Below, piece by piece: positions 33,134 to 42,252 of a stretch of DNA of 64,000 bases. The stretch comes from CAIVAT01 sp964473485 (GTDB lineage: Bacteria > Bacteroidota > Bacteroidia > Bacteroidales > FEN-979): positions 1 to 64,000 of the forward strand of contig CAYYPH010000019.1 of NCBI GenBank assembly GCA_964473485.1, in the 5' to 3' direction. Numbering within the stretch: the stretch's first letter is position 1; every line of letters starts with the position of its first letter. A program made the translations under genes and the position numbers. Under the pieces are notes generated by a model. That model ran no database searches. It was not told the DNA's origin and was given only the letters and a program-made list of their open reading frames with translations.

Positions 33134-33180
33134 TACTACTAATTGGTGATTGATTCCCCCTCGTCACAAAAGTAACTTTG
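33134..33180 (+). promoter_or_regulatory. RR3-class operator plus -7 box (site 8)
   Basis: The operator TACTACTAATTGGTGATT is at 33134-33151 and the -7 box TAACTTTG at 33173-33180, 39 bp from start to start. The leader to the start at 33337 is about 150 nt. Confidence 0.75.
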
Positions 33181-33336
33181 TTCGTCGGTTATCAACTGCA
33201 CTGCCCGGATACCTGATAAGACTGATCATCCACCGGACACCGCGCTGATCGATATTCCCCAATGGCGACAGGACATCATTTGTCAAAATTTCATAAGACC
33301 ATGAAAAATATTGGTTCGAAGAAACACAAACCGAAT

Positions 33337-35403
33337 ATGAAAAGAATTAACCTCCTGATGATGGCACTCTGGCTGACCGGGGTGAATGCCATCGCCCAAT
33401 GGCAAACGGTCAATCCGCTGCCGACCGGGCAAAGTTTATACGGCCAATGCTTTACGGATGAAAACACCGGGTACCTGGTTGGTTACAACGGGGTTATCTT
33501 TAAAACTGTGGATGGTGGCGACAGTTGGAAAAGCAAGGAATCAGCAACCACCGAAGTGCTCTGCAGTGTCTCCTTCCCCGATGCACTCAACGGCTACGCA
33601 GCCGGCGAGCACGGAACCATCGTAAAAACGACCGATGGCGGGAATACCTGGGTTTCGCTTAACACGGGTTCATACGTCGATCTTTCATCCATATGTTTTA
33701 CGGATGCAACTACCGGTTATGCAGCCGGGTTTGGAGGGACCATCCTGAAAACCACCGACGGGGGCGTCACCTGGCTGTCCAAACAGGCCGGGACCACGCG
33801 GTGGCTCCGTTCCGTTTGCTTTCCTACCGCGTCGACTGGCTATGCAGTGGGCGACAGCGGAACCATCCTCAAGACCGTCAACGGAGGAAACAGCTGGAAT
33901 CTGCTCTCTTCCAACACCACGCATCGCCTGTATTCTGTTGACTTTGTGGATGAAATCCGGGGATTTGCAGTGGGGGGCACCGAGGCGGCCGCATTGCAGG
34001 GGGTCATCCTCCGGACCACGGATGGCGGGCAGTCGTGGGGAATCTATCCAACGTCATTCAACCAGGTACTGACATCGGTCTCCTTTCCTTCTGCAAATAC
34101 CGCTTATGCCGTCGGTTTCAACGGTAAAATGGTCAGAACCACCGATGCTGGAGTGACCTGGAATGCCGTTTCCACCGGGAATCCGAATCAGTTGAACTCA
34201 GTCTTATTCACCAGCGCATCAAACGGCAGGATTATTGGCAATGACGGTACCATAATCTATACAGCCAACGGCGGAGATGCATGGACACGGCAAGGAGCTG
34301 TCACCGCAAAGGGACTCCGGGATCTCTGCTTCCCCACTCCATCGGTGGGGTATACCGCCGGCCTTTCGGGAACCATTCTTAAAACGACCGATGGCGGAAA
34401 CAGCTGGAACCGCCTGGAGTCGGGCACTCCGGCCGACTTCTTTGCCATCGATTTCCCGGAACCGGGCGTTGGGTATGTTACAGGCTGGAGTGGCAGGATC
34501 TTAAAAACCACCGACGGAGGATTAACGTGGGTCTCATTGCCCGTTGGGCCTCAGCCGCCCCTGTTTTGCGTCCGTTTCCAGGATGTTAACACCGGTTATG
34601 CCGCCGGGATGAATGGAGTCATCCTGAAGACCACGAATGGAGGGACGAGCTGGACCCCACTGGCCACCGGGGTCACGGAATGGATCTTCACCCTCTGTTT
34701 CCCTGATCCGGCCACCGGGTATGCCTTTACCTATGATGGATCGGTACTAAAGACGACCGATAGCGGCGTAACCTGGAGCAAGATCTACGCTTCCGAAGAC
34801 CTGAGCCTGATCTCGGCAGATTTCACCGATACCGCCACCGGTTGTGCGGTGGGCACCAACGGTACCATCCTCAGGACCACCGACGGAGGTGCGACCTGGA
34901 CCAGCATACCATCGGGAACCAATTACAGGCTGATGGATGTGCAGTTCCTGGATGACGACCGGGGTTTTATCTCGGGTGATCACGGAATGATCTTAAAGAC
35001 TGTGAACGGAGGACTATCCTGGTCAAGCCAGAACTCAGGAACCAGCTATGATCTTCCGGCTGTTTGTTTTTATGATGCCAACCACGGATGTGCCGTGGGT
35101 GACTTTGGCACGATCCTGACCGGGCTGGATTACGGGGTCGGCAATTACGAGAATGCGCAACAGGCCGGTCTTTTCATCTTCCCCAATCCTGCCACTGATT
35201 GGGTATCCATCGGAGCCCCGGATGCATCCGTTTCATTCCCGGCTGAAGTATCCATTTTCGGGATCGACGGGAAGGAAGTGATCCGATGGGAAACCAGTAA
35301 AAGGACCGTTAAAACCGATGTCCGGACATTACCCCCCGGGCTTTATTTCGTTCGATACCGGGCTGATGACAGGGCCTTTACGGGAAAATTCGTCAGGCCT
35401 TGA
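33337..35403 (+). CDS. secreted YCF48/BNR-repeat protein, T9SS type A domain
   Basis: The ATG at 33337 is chosen because it gives 'MKRINLLMMALWLTGVNAIA' followed by Q, a normal signal peptide. Starts at 33262 or 33301 would add 25 or 13 residues before it. More than a dozen repeats of about 41 residues follow ('F-x-D-x-x-T-G-Y-A-A-G-x-x-G-T-I-L-K-T-T-D-G-G-x-T-W'). It is a paralogue of the protein at 18845 with a higher GC content. The C-terminus is a T9SS type A domain ('FIFPNPATDWVSIGAP', 'LPPGLYFVRYRA', 'GKFVRP'). It lies under an RR3-class operator, whereas the paralogue at 18845 has an RR2-class one. The subtilisin gene 131 bp downstream has no operator and may share this promoter. Confidence 0.85.
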   Translation: MKRINLLMMALWLTGVNAIAQWQTVNPLPTGQSLYGQCFTDENTGYLVGYNGVIFKTVDGGDSWKSKESATTEVLCSVSFPDALNGYAAGEHGTIVKTTDGGNTWVSLNTGSYVDLSSICFTDATTGYAAGFGGTILKTTDGGVTWLSKQAGTTRWLRSVCFPTASTGYAVGDSGTILKTVNGGNSWNLLSSNTTHRLYSVDFVDEIRGFAVGGTEAAALQGVILRTTDGGQSWGIYPTSFNQVLTSVSFPSANTAYAVGFNGKMVRTTDAGVTWNAVSTGNPNQLNSVLFTSASNGRIIGNDGTIIYTANGGDAWTRQGAVTAKGLRDLCFPTPSVGYTAGLSGTILKTTDGGNSWNRLESGTPADFFAIDFPEPGVGYVTGWSGRILKTTDGGLTWVSLPVGPQPPLFCVRFQDVNTGYAAGMNGVILKTTNGGTSWTPLATGVTEWIFTLCFPDPATGYAFTYDGSVLKTTDSGVTWSKIYASEDLSLISADFTDTATGCAVGTNGTILRTTDGGATWTSIPSGTNYRLMDVQFLDDDRGFISGDHGMILKTVNGGLSWSSQNSGTSYDLPAVCFYDANHGCAVGDFGTILTGLDYGVGNYENAQQAGLFIFPNPATDWVSIGAPDASVSFPAEVSIFGIDGKEVIRWETSKRTVKTDVRTLPPGLYFVRYRADDRAFTGKFVRP

Positions 35404-35534
35404 ATCGGATCCGTGCCCGGCAGTTCAGGATGATTTTGAACACGGGAGAATTCCGGCATGTTGGAACAAGCATCAGACCAAGCATCAACGACTGAATCAA
35501 AACAAGACAAAATGAAATAATAATTCCCCTTGCC

Positions 35535-37208
35535 ATGAAAAAGAACATCATCGCTATAATGCCCGGCCTCCTCGTGGTTCTTCTGTTGATGCCGGCATCC
35601 GCCCTAACGCAAGTCTTAAACAACGCCGCTGACAAGATTATCGTGAAATTCATTGAACCGATTGATCCGGTTATTTCCAGGAACAGTGACCAGGTCATCC
35701 GGTTTAACCTTCCGGAGGTAGATGAATTGAATACCCGGTATGGTTGTCAGGAAGCACGCAGGCTGCTCCAGGGGCCGAAGAGTATGAACCGGTCCCGAAT
35801 CTGGTTACTGAGGTTCAGGGGCGCACCCGATATTGCCACATTAATCCGTGAATACCAGGCAACCGGCCATTTCCGTTATGTAGAACCTGACTGGACCGGC
35901 ACGTTGGCCGGGACCCATTCACCGGATGATCCACCCAGCGACCTCTATTTTTACCGCCAATGGTCTTTGTTTAACGACGGGACCTTCCCATACATGCCCG
36001 CCAAAATCGGGGCGGATATCGACATGCTGCCGGCGTGGGAGATTGAAGAAGGCGACTCCGCCCTCATAGCCGGCATCCTCGACACCGGGTGCAAACTGGA
36101 TCATCCCGAGTTTTCAGGCAGGATCTGGACAAACGATGGCGAAATTCCGGGTAACGGGATCGATGATGACAACAATGGTTTCATTGACGACGTGCATGGG
36201 TGGAACTTCGCCTATGGGAACAATGATCCTACCGACGACAACGGGCACGGGACCTGTGTTGCCGGTGTCCTGGGTGCGAATGGAAACAACGGGATGGGTT
36301 ACGCCGGCGTGAACTGGCACTGCAAGCTGCTGAATATGAAAGTGCAGGACAATATGGGCTACGGCTATTACTCCGCCTGGATCGATGCCATTCACTACTG
36401 CGTTGAAAACGGTGCCAGGGTGCTGAACATGTCGCTCGGCGGAACCCAGAACTCAAATGCGCTGCACGATGCCATCGATTATGCCTTGTCGCACAACGTG
36501 GCCATCGTGGCGGCCATGGGGAACAACAACACGGTTTTGCCGTTGTATCCGGCCGCATACCCGGGTGTGATCGCAGCCGGGTCAACCGATCCCGACGACA
36601 CCCGGTCCTTGCCATTTGTTGGTGGAGAGGCAGGCAGCAATTATGGTCAGCACATCTCGGTGGTCGCCCCCGGAAACTATATTTTCGGCCTCGATTACCT
36701 CCATGACTATGAATATTACTGGGCGTGGTCAGGTACCTCGTTTGCCACGCCGCATATTGCCGGGGTAGCCTCCCTCCTGTTCTCCCAGGATCCAGGCAGG
36801 ACGCCCGCCGCGGTCAAGTCCATCATGGAAAATACCGCCGATGACCTGGTGGGCAATCCCTACGAAGATACACCGGGCTGGGACCAGTATTATGGCTATG
36901 GACGGCTCAATGCCTTCCAGGCTTTATCGGGGGATAAATCGTTAAGGATGCATGCGTTGGCTGTGGAGCCGATACTCATCTTCCCAAACCCAACCAGCGG
37001 ACCCGTGACCATCACACAAAGGACTTCTTCACCCGGATTGCCTTCCGAGATCATCATCACCGACATCCTGGGCAGGGAACATTCCCGAACACCTGCGTCT
37101 ACCGCGTCAACGCACCTAAACCTGGGTTCTGAGCCCGCGGGGATCTACCAGGTGACCGTTACCGACGGTAAAAAGATCTGGAGGGGGAACGTGGCAGTGG
37201 TCAGGTAA
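35535..37208 (+). CDS. secreted S8 subtilisin-like peptidase, T9SS type A domain
   Basis: The signal peptide is 'MKKNIIAIMPGLLVVLLLMP' followed by ASALTQ. A propeptide-like region runs to about residue 150. The catalytic triad is visible: Asp183 in 'AGILDTGCKLDHPEFSG', His238 in 'DDNGHGTCVAGVLG' and Ser402 in 'WSGTSFATPHIAG', with oxyanion Asn in 'VAAMGNNNTVL'. A calcium-type insert 'GNGIDDDNNGFIDDVHGWNF' is typical of Bacteroidota subtilases. The C-terminus is a T9SS type A domain ('LIFPNPTSGPVTITQ', 'SEPAGIYQVTVT', 'GNVAVVR'). It is probably active at the cell surface or in the medium, and it closes the row of T9SS genes. Confidence 0.9.
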   Translation: MKKNIIAIMPGLLVVLLLMPASALTQVLNNAADKIIVKFIEPIDPVISRNSDQVIRFNLPEVDELNTRYGCQEARRLLQGPKSMNRSRIWLLRFRGAPDIATLIREYQATGHFRYVEPDWTGTLAGTHSPDDPPSDLYFYRQWSLFNDGTFPYMPAKIGADIDMLPAWEIEEGDSALIAGILDTGCKLDHPEFSGRIWTNDGEIPGNGIDDDNNGFIDDVHGWNFAYGNNDPTDDNGHGTCVAGVLGANGNNGMGYAGVNWHCKLLNMKVQDNMGYGYYSAWIDAIHYCVENGARVLNMSLGGTQNSNALHDAIDYALSHNVAIVAAMGNNNTVLPLYPAAYPGVIAAGSTDPDDTRSLPFVGGEAGSNYGQHISVVAPGNYIFGLDYLHDYEYYWAWSGTSFATPHIAGVASLLFSQDPGRTPAAVKSIMENTADDLVGNPYEDTPGWDQYYGYGRLNAFQALSGDKSLRMHALAVEPILIFPNPTSGPVTITQRTSSPGLPSEIIITDILGREHSRTPASTASTHLNLGSEPAGIYQVTVTDGKKIWRGNVAVVR

Positions 37209-37401
37209 TGCCCGTCCAGCTTAGTCCGCTGGTCTGTATAGTCGGCGACGGGGAGGCAACAGGAGTGACACCGGAGATCGTTGCAATACGATGGGCATAC
37301 CCGATCCTGTCGTCCTCGTTGTTAACGGTCCCTGGAAACTGGCCACCCAAAAATCCGCGGTATTTCAAAAAAAATCGGACCTTTGTATAAAAGTTTCGAT
37401 C

Positions 37402-38178
37402 ATGCCCGGCTTTCTCTTTCACGACATCATATTCGGCCCTGTGCGCAGCAGGCGCCTCGGCCTTTCATTAGGCATCAACCTGCTGCCCACCCATACAAAA
37501 CTTTGCTCCTTCAATTGCATCTATTGTGAATGCGGCTGGACCCCGGAACAGACAGGAGATCATCATCTGCCATCCAGGGAGGAGATCGCCTCATTCCTTG
37601 AAATGCGCCTTCGCGAACTGGCTGCTGAATCCTACTTTCCTGACGCGCTGACCTACGCCGGCAATGGCGAACCAACGCTCCATCCCGACTTTGAAGGGAT
37701 CGTGGATGACACCATCGCACTGCGCGACCGCTACACCCCCGGGTCAAAAGTCTCCGTGCTTTCAAATTCAAGCAGGATCCATAAAGAAGATGTATTCCGC
37801 GCCCTGCTTAAACTCGATAACAACATTTTAAAGCTGGATGCGGGCAGTCCCGAAATGTTCCGGTTGATCAACCAGCCCGCTGCCTCGGTCGACTTTGAAC
37901 AGATGATCGGCAACCTTTGCAGGTTCAACGGAAAACTGATCATTCAAAGCCTGTTCCTGAGGGGTAGCTACAACGGCCAAAAGGTCGACAATACCATGCC
38001 GGAAGAGGTAGACCTGTGGATCGGCCATCTGTTGAAGATACGCCCACAACTGGTTATGATCTACCCCATCGCCCGCGAAACGCCGGCACACGACCTGGAA
38101 AAGATCCCGCTGGATGAGTTGAACCACATCGCCGCACAAGTCGAAGCCGCTGGGATCAGGGCACAGGTATATCCGTGA
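37402..38178 (+). CDS. radical SAM protein (COG0731-like)
   Basis: ATG 37402 gives 'MPGFLFHDIIFGPVRSRRLG', the usual start of this family; the longer frame from 37291 adds 37 unrelated residues. The iron-sulfur/SAM motif is 'KLCSFNCIYCECGW' (CxxxCxxC). 'FPDALTYAGNGEPTLHPDF' is the SAM-binding GE-type motif, and 'NNILKLDAGSPEMFRLIN' follows. Family members occur widely in Bacteroidota as stand-alone Fe-S oxidoreductases; the substrate is not known. A -7-like GACCTTTG lies at 37377-37384. Confidence 0.85.
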   Translation: MPGFLFHDIIFGPVRSRRLGLSLGINLLPTHTKLCSFNCIYCECGWTPEQTGDHHLPSREEIASFLEMRLRELAAESYFPDALTYAGNGEPTLHPDFEGIVDDTIALRDRYTPGSKVSVLSNSSRIHKEDVFRALLKLDNNILKLDAGSPEMFRLINQPAASVDFEQMIGNLCRFNGKLIIQSLFLRGSYNGQKVDNTMPEEVDLWIGHLLKIRPQLVMIYPIARETPAHDLEKIPLDELNHIAAQVEAAGIRAQVYP

Positions 38179-38412
38179 CGCGGGACGCGTGACTGGTGAC
38201 GAAATCGTGACGCGTGACGCGTGACAGGGGATAAAATCGTGACGGGTGACGAAATCGTGACAGGTGACGCGTGACTGGTGACGGGAAAAGGATTGACTGA
38301 ATGATTGAATGATTGATTGATTGATTGATTGGCTGAATCTTTTCCCTATTGCCTATTGCCTAATGCCTATTACCTGATTTTGAATTTTGACATTTGAACT
38401 TTGAATTTTGAC
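38176..38412. repeat. composite intergenic repeat (GTGACGCGTGAC, TGATTGATTGA, TTGCCTATTGCC, TTTTGAATTTTGA)
   Basis: Four repeat modules in a row fill the gap: GTGACGCGTGAC-type units (38176-38282), GATTGAATGATTGATT units, CCTATTGCCTAATGCC units and TGAATTTTGACATTTGAAC units. The first module also flanks the ABC1 kinase gene near 57.7 and 59.5 kb. Confidence 0.7.
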
Positions 38413-38417
38413 TTCCC

Positions 38418-38822
38418 ATGGACGGTCTCTATTACCCGGCAAAAATCTGGCTGGCCTTTGGTGAGGCGGTGAACGGAAATACCGAAATCACCGGCTGGCT
38501 GCTGAAAAACAGCTACCCTGAAGTGGCAGCCCTGGCGCATGCCATCAGGGGAAGCGAGGAGGCCACCACGTGGCTGTTTGCCAATAAATTCTTCCATCTT
38601 GCAGCACTCGATGCCGCCATCGATGAGAACATGCAGGCCTATGAATGGCTAAACCGGCACAACCATCCATTCCTGATCGTATTTGCCGATGCCTGCCGGG
38701 GAAAAGAAGCAGCCATCCGCTGGTTCCTGCAGAATAACCTGGAGACTTTTGTCGTCATCGCGAAAAGAATCAAGTACCTGCGCGACAACACGACATTCGA
38801 TTATCACAAGAAGCATTTCTAG
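38418..38822 (+). CDS. small protein of 25-residue W-L repeats, unknown function
   Basis: I do not recognise a named family. The 134 residues consist of tandem units of exactly 25 residues starting at Trp27, Trp52, Trp77 and Trp102. The pattern is W-[LF]-x-x-N-x-x-x-x-x-x-x-x-A-x-A-[IC]-x-[GE]-x-x-x-A. A half unit precedes Trp27. Each unit would form a helical hairpin, so the whole is probably a small alpha-solenoid. There is no signal peptide or membrane segment. The ATG follows directly after a composite repeat. It is convergent with the ribonucleotide reductase gene. Confidence 0.7.
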   Translation: MDGLYYPAKIWLAFGEAVNGNTEITGWLLKNSYPEVAALAHAIRGSEEATTWLFANKFFHLAALDAAIDENMQAYEWLNRHNHPFLIVFADACRGKEAAIRWFLQNNLETFVVIAKRIKYLRDNTTFDYHKKHF

Positions 38823-38912
38823 TGAATTCAGCACAGCTCAAAGGGCGCTGATAACCTGACCCTGCTGTTCCTGACTGCTGAACACAATGGCGAGGTCGCC
38901 ATCAATGCCTGA

Positions 38913-41585
38913 TTAACCGCACTTGGAATACCCGCAGCTCTTGCACACCAGGCATCCTTCCTGGTAAACCAGGCCGTTCTGGTCGTTGCACTTGGGACAG
39001 GCATGTTCGGCTGCCTTCGTGCCATCGGGGATGAACTTCTTTAGCGCCCGCTCCACGCCGTTCTTCCAGGTGTTGATCGAGTCAACCTCGAAATGGAGCT
39101 TCGAAATGATGTTGACAACAAAGGGGAGCGGCATCCCGTGACGCAGAATTCCTGAGATCAGCTTGGCATAATTCCAGTACTCCTTGTTGAATGACCGCGA
39201 CAAACCTTCGATGGTAATCTTGTAACCCTGGCGGTCCTGGAACTGGAAATCGTAGCGCGACGAAACGCCGTCGGGCCGCGACTTCACGATCCACCCTTTC
39301 TGCACCCACGAAGGAATCCAGAAATCTTCGGCCACCCCGGTGAATATTTCGTATGGTCTACCGTTGAGAATACCCACCACGGCCACCCATTTTTCATGGT
39401 CATTCTGGAATCGCACGATGTCGGCTTCCAGACGGTCGGGCCTGTGCGGGGCACGGGTTTCGCGGAATTCGTCGGCATCTTCCTTCTTCTTCTCCTTCTT
39501 ATCATTGTTCACGAGTACCCCCGCCCTGGAGCCATCGCGGTAAACGGTCATCCCTTTGCATCCAACTTTCCAGGCGGTTTCATAAATGGTGCCGATAAGC
39601 TCCTCCTTAGTGTCGTTGGGAACATTCACCGTAACACTGATCGAATGGTCGACCCATTTCTGGACCGCCCCTTGCATCTTCACCTTGGCAACCCAGTCGA
39701 CATCGTTGGCGGTCGCTTTGAAGAAGGGCGACTTGCGGATGATGTTCTTCAGGTCCTTCTCATCCATCCGCGACACTTCGTCAACATCGTAACCGTTAAC
39801 AGTCAGCCAGGTTACGAATTTATGATGAAAGACGTTATACTCCTCCCAGGTATCTCCGACCTCGTCCTTGAAAGTGATCCTCACATTCTTGTCGTTGGGA
39901 TTCACTTTCCTGCGCCGTTTGTACGAAACCGCGAAGACCGGCTCAAGCCCCGAGGTGGTCTGGGTAAGGATGCTCACCGATCCGGTGGGAGCAATGGTTA
40001 ACATGGCCACATTCCTGCGGCCGTATTTCGCCATATCCTCATACACATCGGGCGCCGCCTCTTTCATCCGCATGATGAAGGGATTGTTCTTCTCTCTTTC
40101 AGTGGTATAAAGAGGAAAAGGTCCCCTTTCTCGGGCCATAGTAACTGACGAACGGTAGGCTTCGATGGTCAGTATCTTGTGAACCTCCACCGAGAAATCG
40201 GTGGCTTCATCCGATCCGTAACGGGTGCCCAGCGCAGCCAGCATGTCACCTTCGGCGGTGATGCCAAAACCGGTGCGCCTTCCCTGGATAGCCTTCTTCT
40301 TGATATTCAGCCACATATTGCGTTCGCGCGCCTTGATCTCTTCATTCTCGGGATCCGAATCGATCTTTGCCAGGATCCGGTCGATCTTTTCCAGCTCGAG
40401 GTCGATAATGTCGTCCATGATCCGCTGGGCCTTGTGAACATGCTTGATAAAGAGCGCCGAATCAAAACTTGCCTCGGCGGTAAAGGGTCTGTCAACGTAA
40501 TTGTAAAGGTTGATGGCCAGCAGGCGGCAACTGTCGTAGGTGCACAGTGGGATTTCACCGCAGGGATTGGTGGAAACGGTGCGGAATCCCAGGTCGGCAT
40601 AACAATCGGGGATCGACTCTCGGATGATGGTATCCCAGAAAAGGATGCCCGGCTCGGCCGATTTCCAGGCGTTATGTACGATCTTGCTCCATAGATCACG
40701 CGCCCTGATCGGCTTCTTAACGGCGGGATCATCCGAATCGATGGGATAATGCTGTACATACTCACCGTCATTGATCACCGCCTGCATGAATTCGTCGGTA
40801 ATCTTCACCGAGATGTTGGCGCCGGTCACCTTGCCCGCCTCCAGTTTGGCATCAATGAAGTGTTCGGCATCGGGATGCACCACCGAAATGCTGAGCATCA
40901 GCGCTCCCCGTCGGCCCTCCTGGGCCACCTCCCGGGTCGAATTCGAATAACGCTCCATGAAGGGAACAATGCCTGTCGAAGTGAGCGCCGAATTCTTTAC
41001 CATGCTGTTCTTTGGCCTGATGTGCGAAAGGTCGTGACCAACCCCCCCACGGCGTTTCATCAACTGAACCTGCTCCTCGTCGGTCTTCATGATGGCGCCG
41101 TACGAATCCGACGGGCCTTCATTGCCGATCACGAAACAGTTCGACAACGACCCGATCTGGAAATCATTACCGATCCCGGCCATCGGACTACCCTGCGGCA
41201 CAATGTACCGGAAATCGCGCATGAGTTCGAAGAGCTCTTCCTCGCTCATGGGATTGGGATACTTCTTCTCAATCCTCGCAATCTCCCGGGCAATCCTGCG
41301 ATGCATGTCATCGGGGGTAAGCTCGAAAAACTGGCCGTCAGAATTTTTCAGGGCATATTTGTTGGCCCATACATTGGCAGCCAGGCTGTCACCCTTGAAA
41401 TATTCGGTCGACTTTGCAATTACTTCATCATAGGTATATACCGGACGGTCTTTCTCCGTTGTGTTCATCTCCTTCATTTCGTATTCTTCAATCGCAATTT
41501 TCGGCCGGATCCTTTTGGCAAGAACCGATTGATAATAATCGGTTTTCGAATCCGTTTCTGTGACTGTAACCGGATTTTTTTCCAT
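38913..41585 (-). CDS. nrdJ: adenosylcobalamin-dependent (class II) ribonucleotide reductase
   Basis: It reduces ribonucleotides to deoxyribonucleotides with B12 as radical source. Typical segments are 'LSNCFVIGNEGPSDSYGAIM', 'LMKRRGGVGHDLSHIRPKNS' and 'STNPCGEIPLCTYDSCRLL' (active-site NxCxE). 'TIAPTGSVSILTQTTSGLEP' and 'CKGMTVYRDGSRAGVL' follow. The C-terminal tail has CxxC pairs ('HACPKCNDQNGLVYQEGC', 'LVCKSCGYSKCG'), as expected for the class II redox tail. At 890 residues it is of normal length. No small subunit gene lies nearby. Activity needs cobalamin from salvage or synthesis encoded elsewhere. Confidence 0.92.
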   Translation of the reverse strand: MEKNPVTVTETDSKTDYYQSVLAKRIRPKIAIEEYEMKEMNTTEKDRPVYTYDEVIAKSTEYFKGDSLAANVWANKYALKNSDGQFFELTPDDMHRRIAREIARIEKKYPNPMSEEELFELMRDFRYIVPQGSPMAGIGNDFQIGSLSNCFVIGNEGPSDSYGAIMKTDEEQVQLMKRRGGVGHDLSHIRPKNSMVKNSALTSTGIVPFMERYSNSTREVAQEGRRGALMLSISVVHPDAEHFIDAKLEAGKVTGANISVKITDEFMQAVINDGEYVQHYPIDSDDPAVKKPIRARDLWSKIVHNAWKSAEPGILFWDTIIRESIPDCYADLGFRTVSTNPCGEIPLCTYDSCRLLAINLYNYVDRPFTAEASFDSALFIKHVHKAQRIMDDIIDLELEKIDRILAKIDSDPENEEIKARERNMWLNIKKKAIQGRRTGFGITAEGDMLAALGTRYGSDEATDFSVEVHKILTIEAYRSSVTMARERGPFPLYTTEREKNNPFIMRMKEAAPDVYEDMAKYGRRNVAMLTIAPTGSVSILTQTTSGLEPVFAVSYKRRRKVNPNDKNVRITFKDEVGDTWEEYNVFHHKFVTWLTVNGYDVDEVSRMDEKDLKNIIRKSPFFKATANDVDWVAKVKMQGAVQKWVDHSISVTVNVPNDTKEELIGTIYETAWKVGCKGMTVYRDGSRAGVLVNNDKKEKKKEDADEFRETRAPHRPDRLEADIVRFQNDHEKWVAVVGILNGRPYEIFTGVAEDFWIPSWVQKGWIVKSRPDGVSSRYDFQFQDRQGYKITIEGLSRSFNKEYWNYAKLISGILRHGMPLPFVVNIISKLHFEVDSINTWKNGVERALKKFIPDGTKAAEHACPKCNDQNGLVYQEGCLVCKSCGYSKCG

Positions 41586-41814
41586 GCAAGAACAGGGTTA
41601 CGTGATTAATTGCTACTTTTATAAAATCTTGATTATGAATTCTTCCTGAAAAAAAAGCTGGAAGAAATTTGGAAGAGCAATTTACAACGAAGTCTGGCGT
41701 AACCTCAATTTAGTTATTAACACGGCAAGTGTCTGTCCGGTTAATTTGCTGACTTAAAAAAACATATACCTTAATAATTCAGGGATCAGGCTTCAATGCT
41801 GGATTTTCAGTTAC

Positions 41815-42252
41815 CTATGACGGCCAGTGCAGTTTTTTTCCAAAACCGAGACGGTTGTCAGTGAATTTCAGAACCGAAGGAACGAGCAGCCAGAGATGCA
41901 GTTCAGGAGCCAGGCGGGCTATGGGAAACCTTTTATAATAAACTTTTGTATACCTCGACACCTGATCGGTCGAGACCTTTGAAAGGAGCCCCTGAAACTG
42001 AATCCCCCTAATCTTCCCGACCAGCCTTGTTTCAAGCGCAATCGCCCCTGCCACCAGGTTCTGCCCCCCTTCTTCCACATCCCGGATGTGACGGGTCTCA
42101 GGGCCTGAAGTGAATAAAAACCGGTTCTCATCCTGCAGGTAAACATAATAACAGGTGGCGCACCAGGGAACGTTATCCCTGCAAACGGCCAGGGTGAGAA
42201 TATGGTGATCGAGAATGAACTCAACCATTCGCTGATCGGGTGATTCCATCAT
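41815..42252 (-). CDS. pyridoxamine 5'-phosphate oxidase-like flavin-binding protein
   Basis: The sequence 'LDHHILTLAVCRDNVPWCAT' and 'NRFLFTSGPETRHIRDVEEG' follows the split-barrel FMN-binding fold of the PNPOx-like/UPF0306 group. 'LVGKIRGIQFQGLLSKVS' continues the barrel. It is 145 residues, too short for a true PdxH, and lacks its C-terminal motif, so the substrate is unknown. The start ATG overlaps the stop of the gene upstream on the same strand (TAATG), which indicates translational coupling. Confidence 0.75.
   Translation of the reverse strand: MMESPDQRMVEFILDHHILTLAVCRDNVPWCATCYYVYLQDENRFLFTSGPETRHIRDVEEGGQNLVAGAIALETRLVGKIRGIQFQGLLSKVSTDQVSRYTKVYYKRFPIARLAPELHLWLLVPSVLKFTDNRLGFGKKLHWPS

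Noticed and set aside
18845..35403. DNA-level repeats within the two YCF48 genes as mobile elements
   Set aside because: The periodicity is that of the protein repeat (about 41 codons) and the copies diverge at silent sites, as expected for a repeat protein.
37208..37390. Small open frame after the subtilisin gene
   Set aside because: It overlaps the region before the radical SAM gene, has no conserved sequence and only a weak start.
38176..38282. GTGACGCGTGAC tract as an origin (iteron-like) or attachment site
   Set aside because: No replication, integrase or tRNA gene lies near, and the same units occur in other ordinary gaps.
39396..40001. Plus-strand open frames inside the ribonucleotide reductase gene
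   Set aside because: They lie within a strongly conserved minus-strand gene, have no recognisable domains and are shadows of its codon use.
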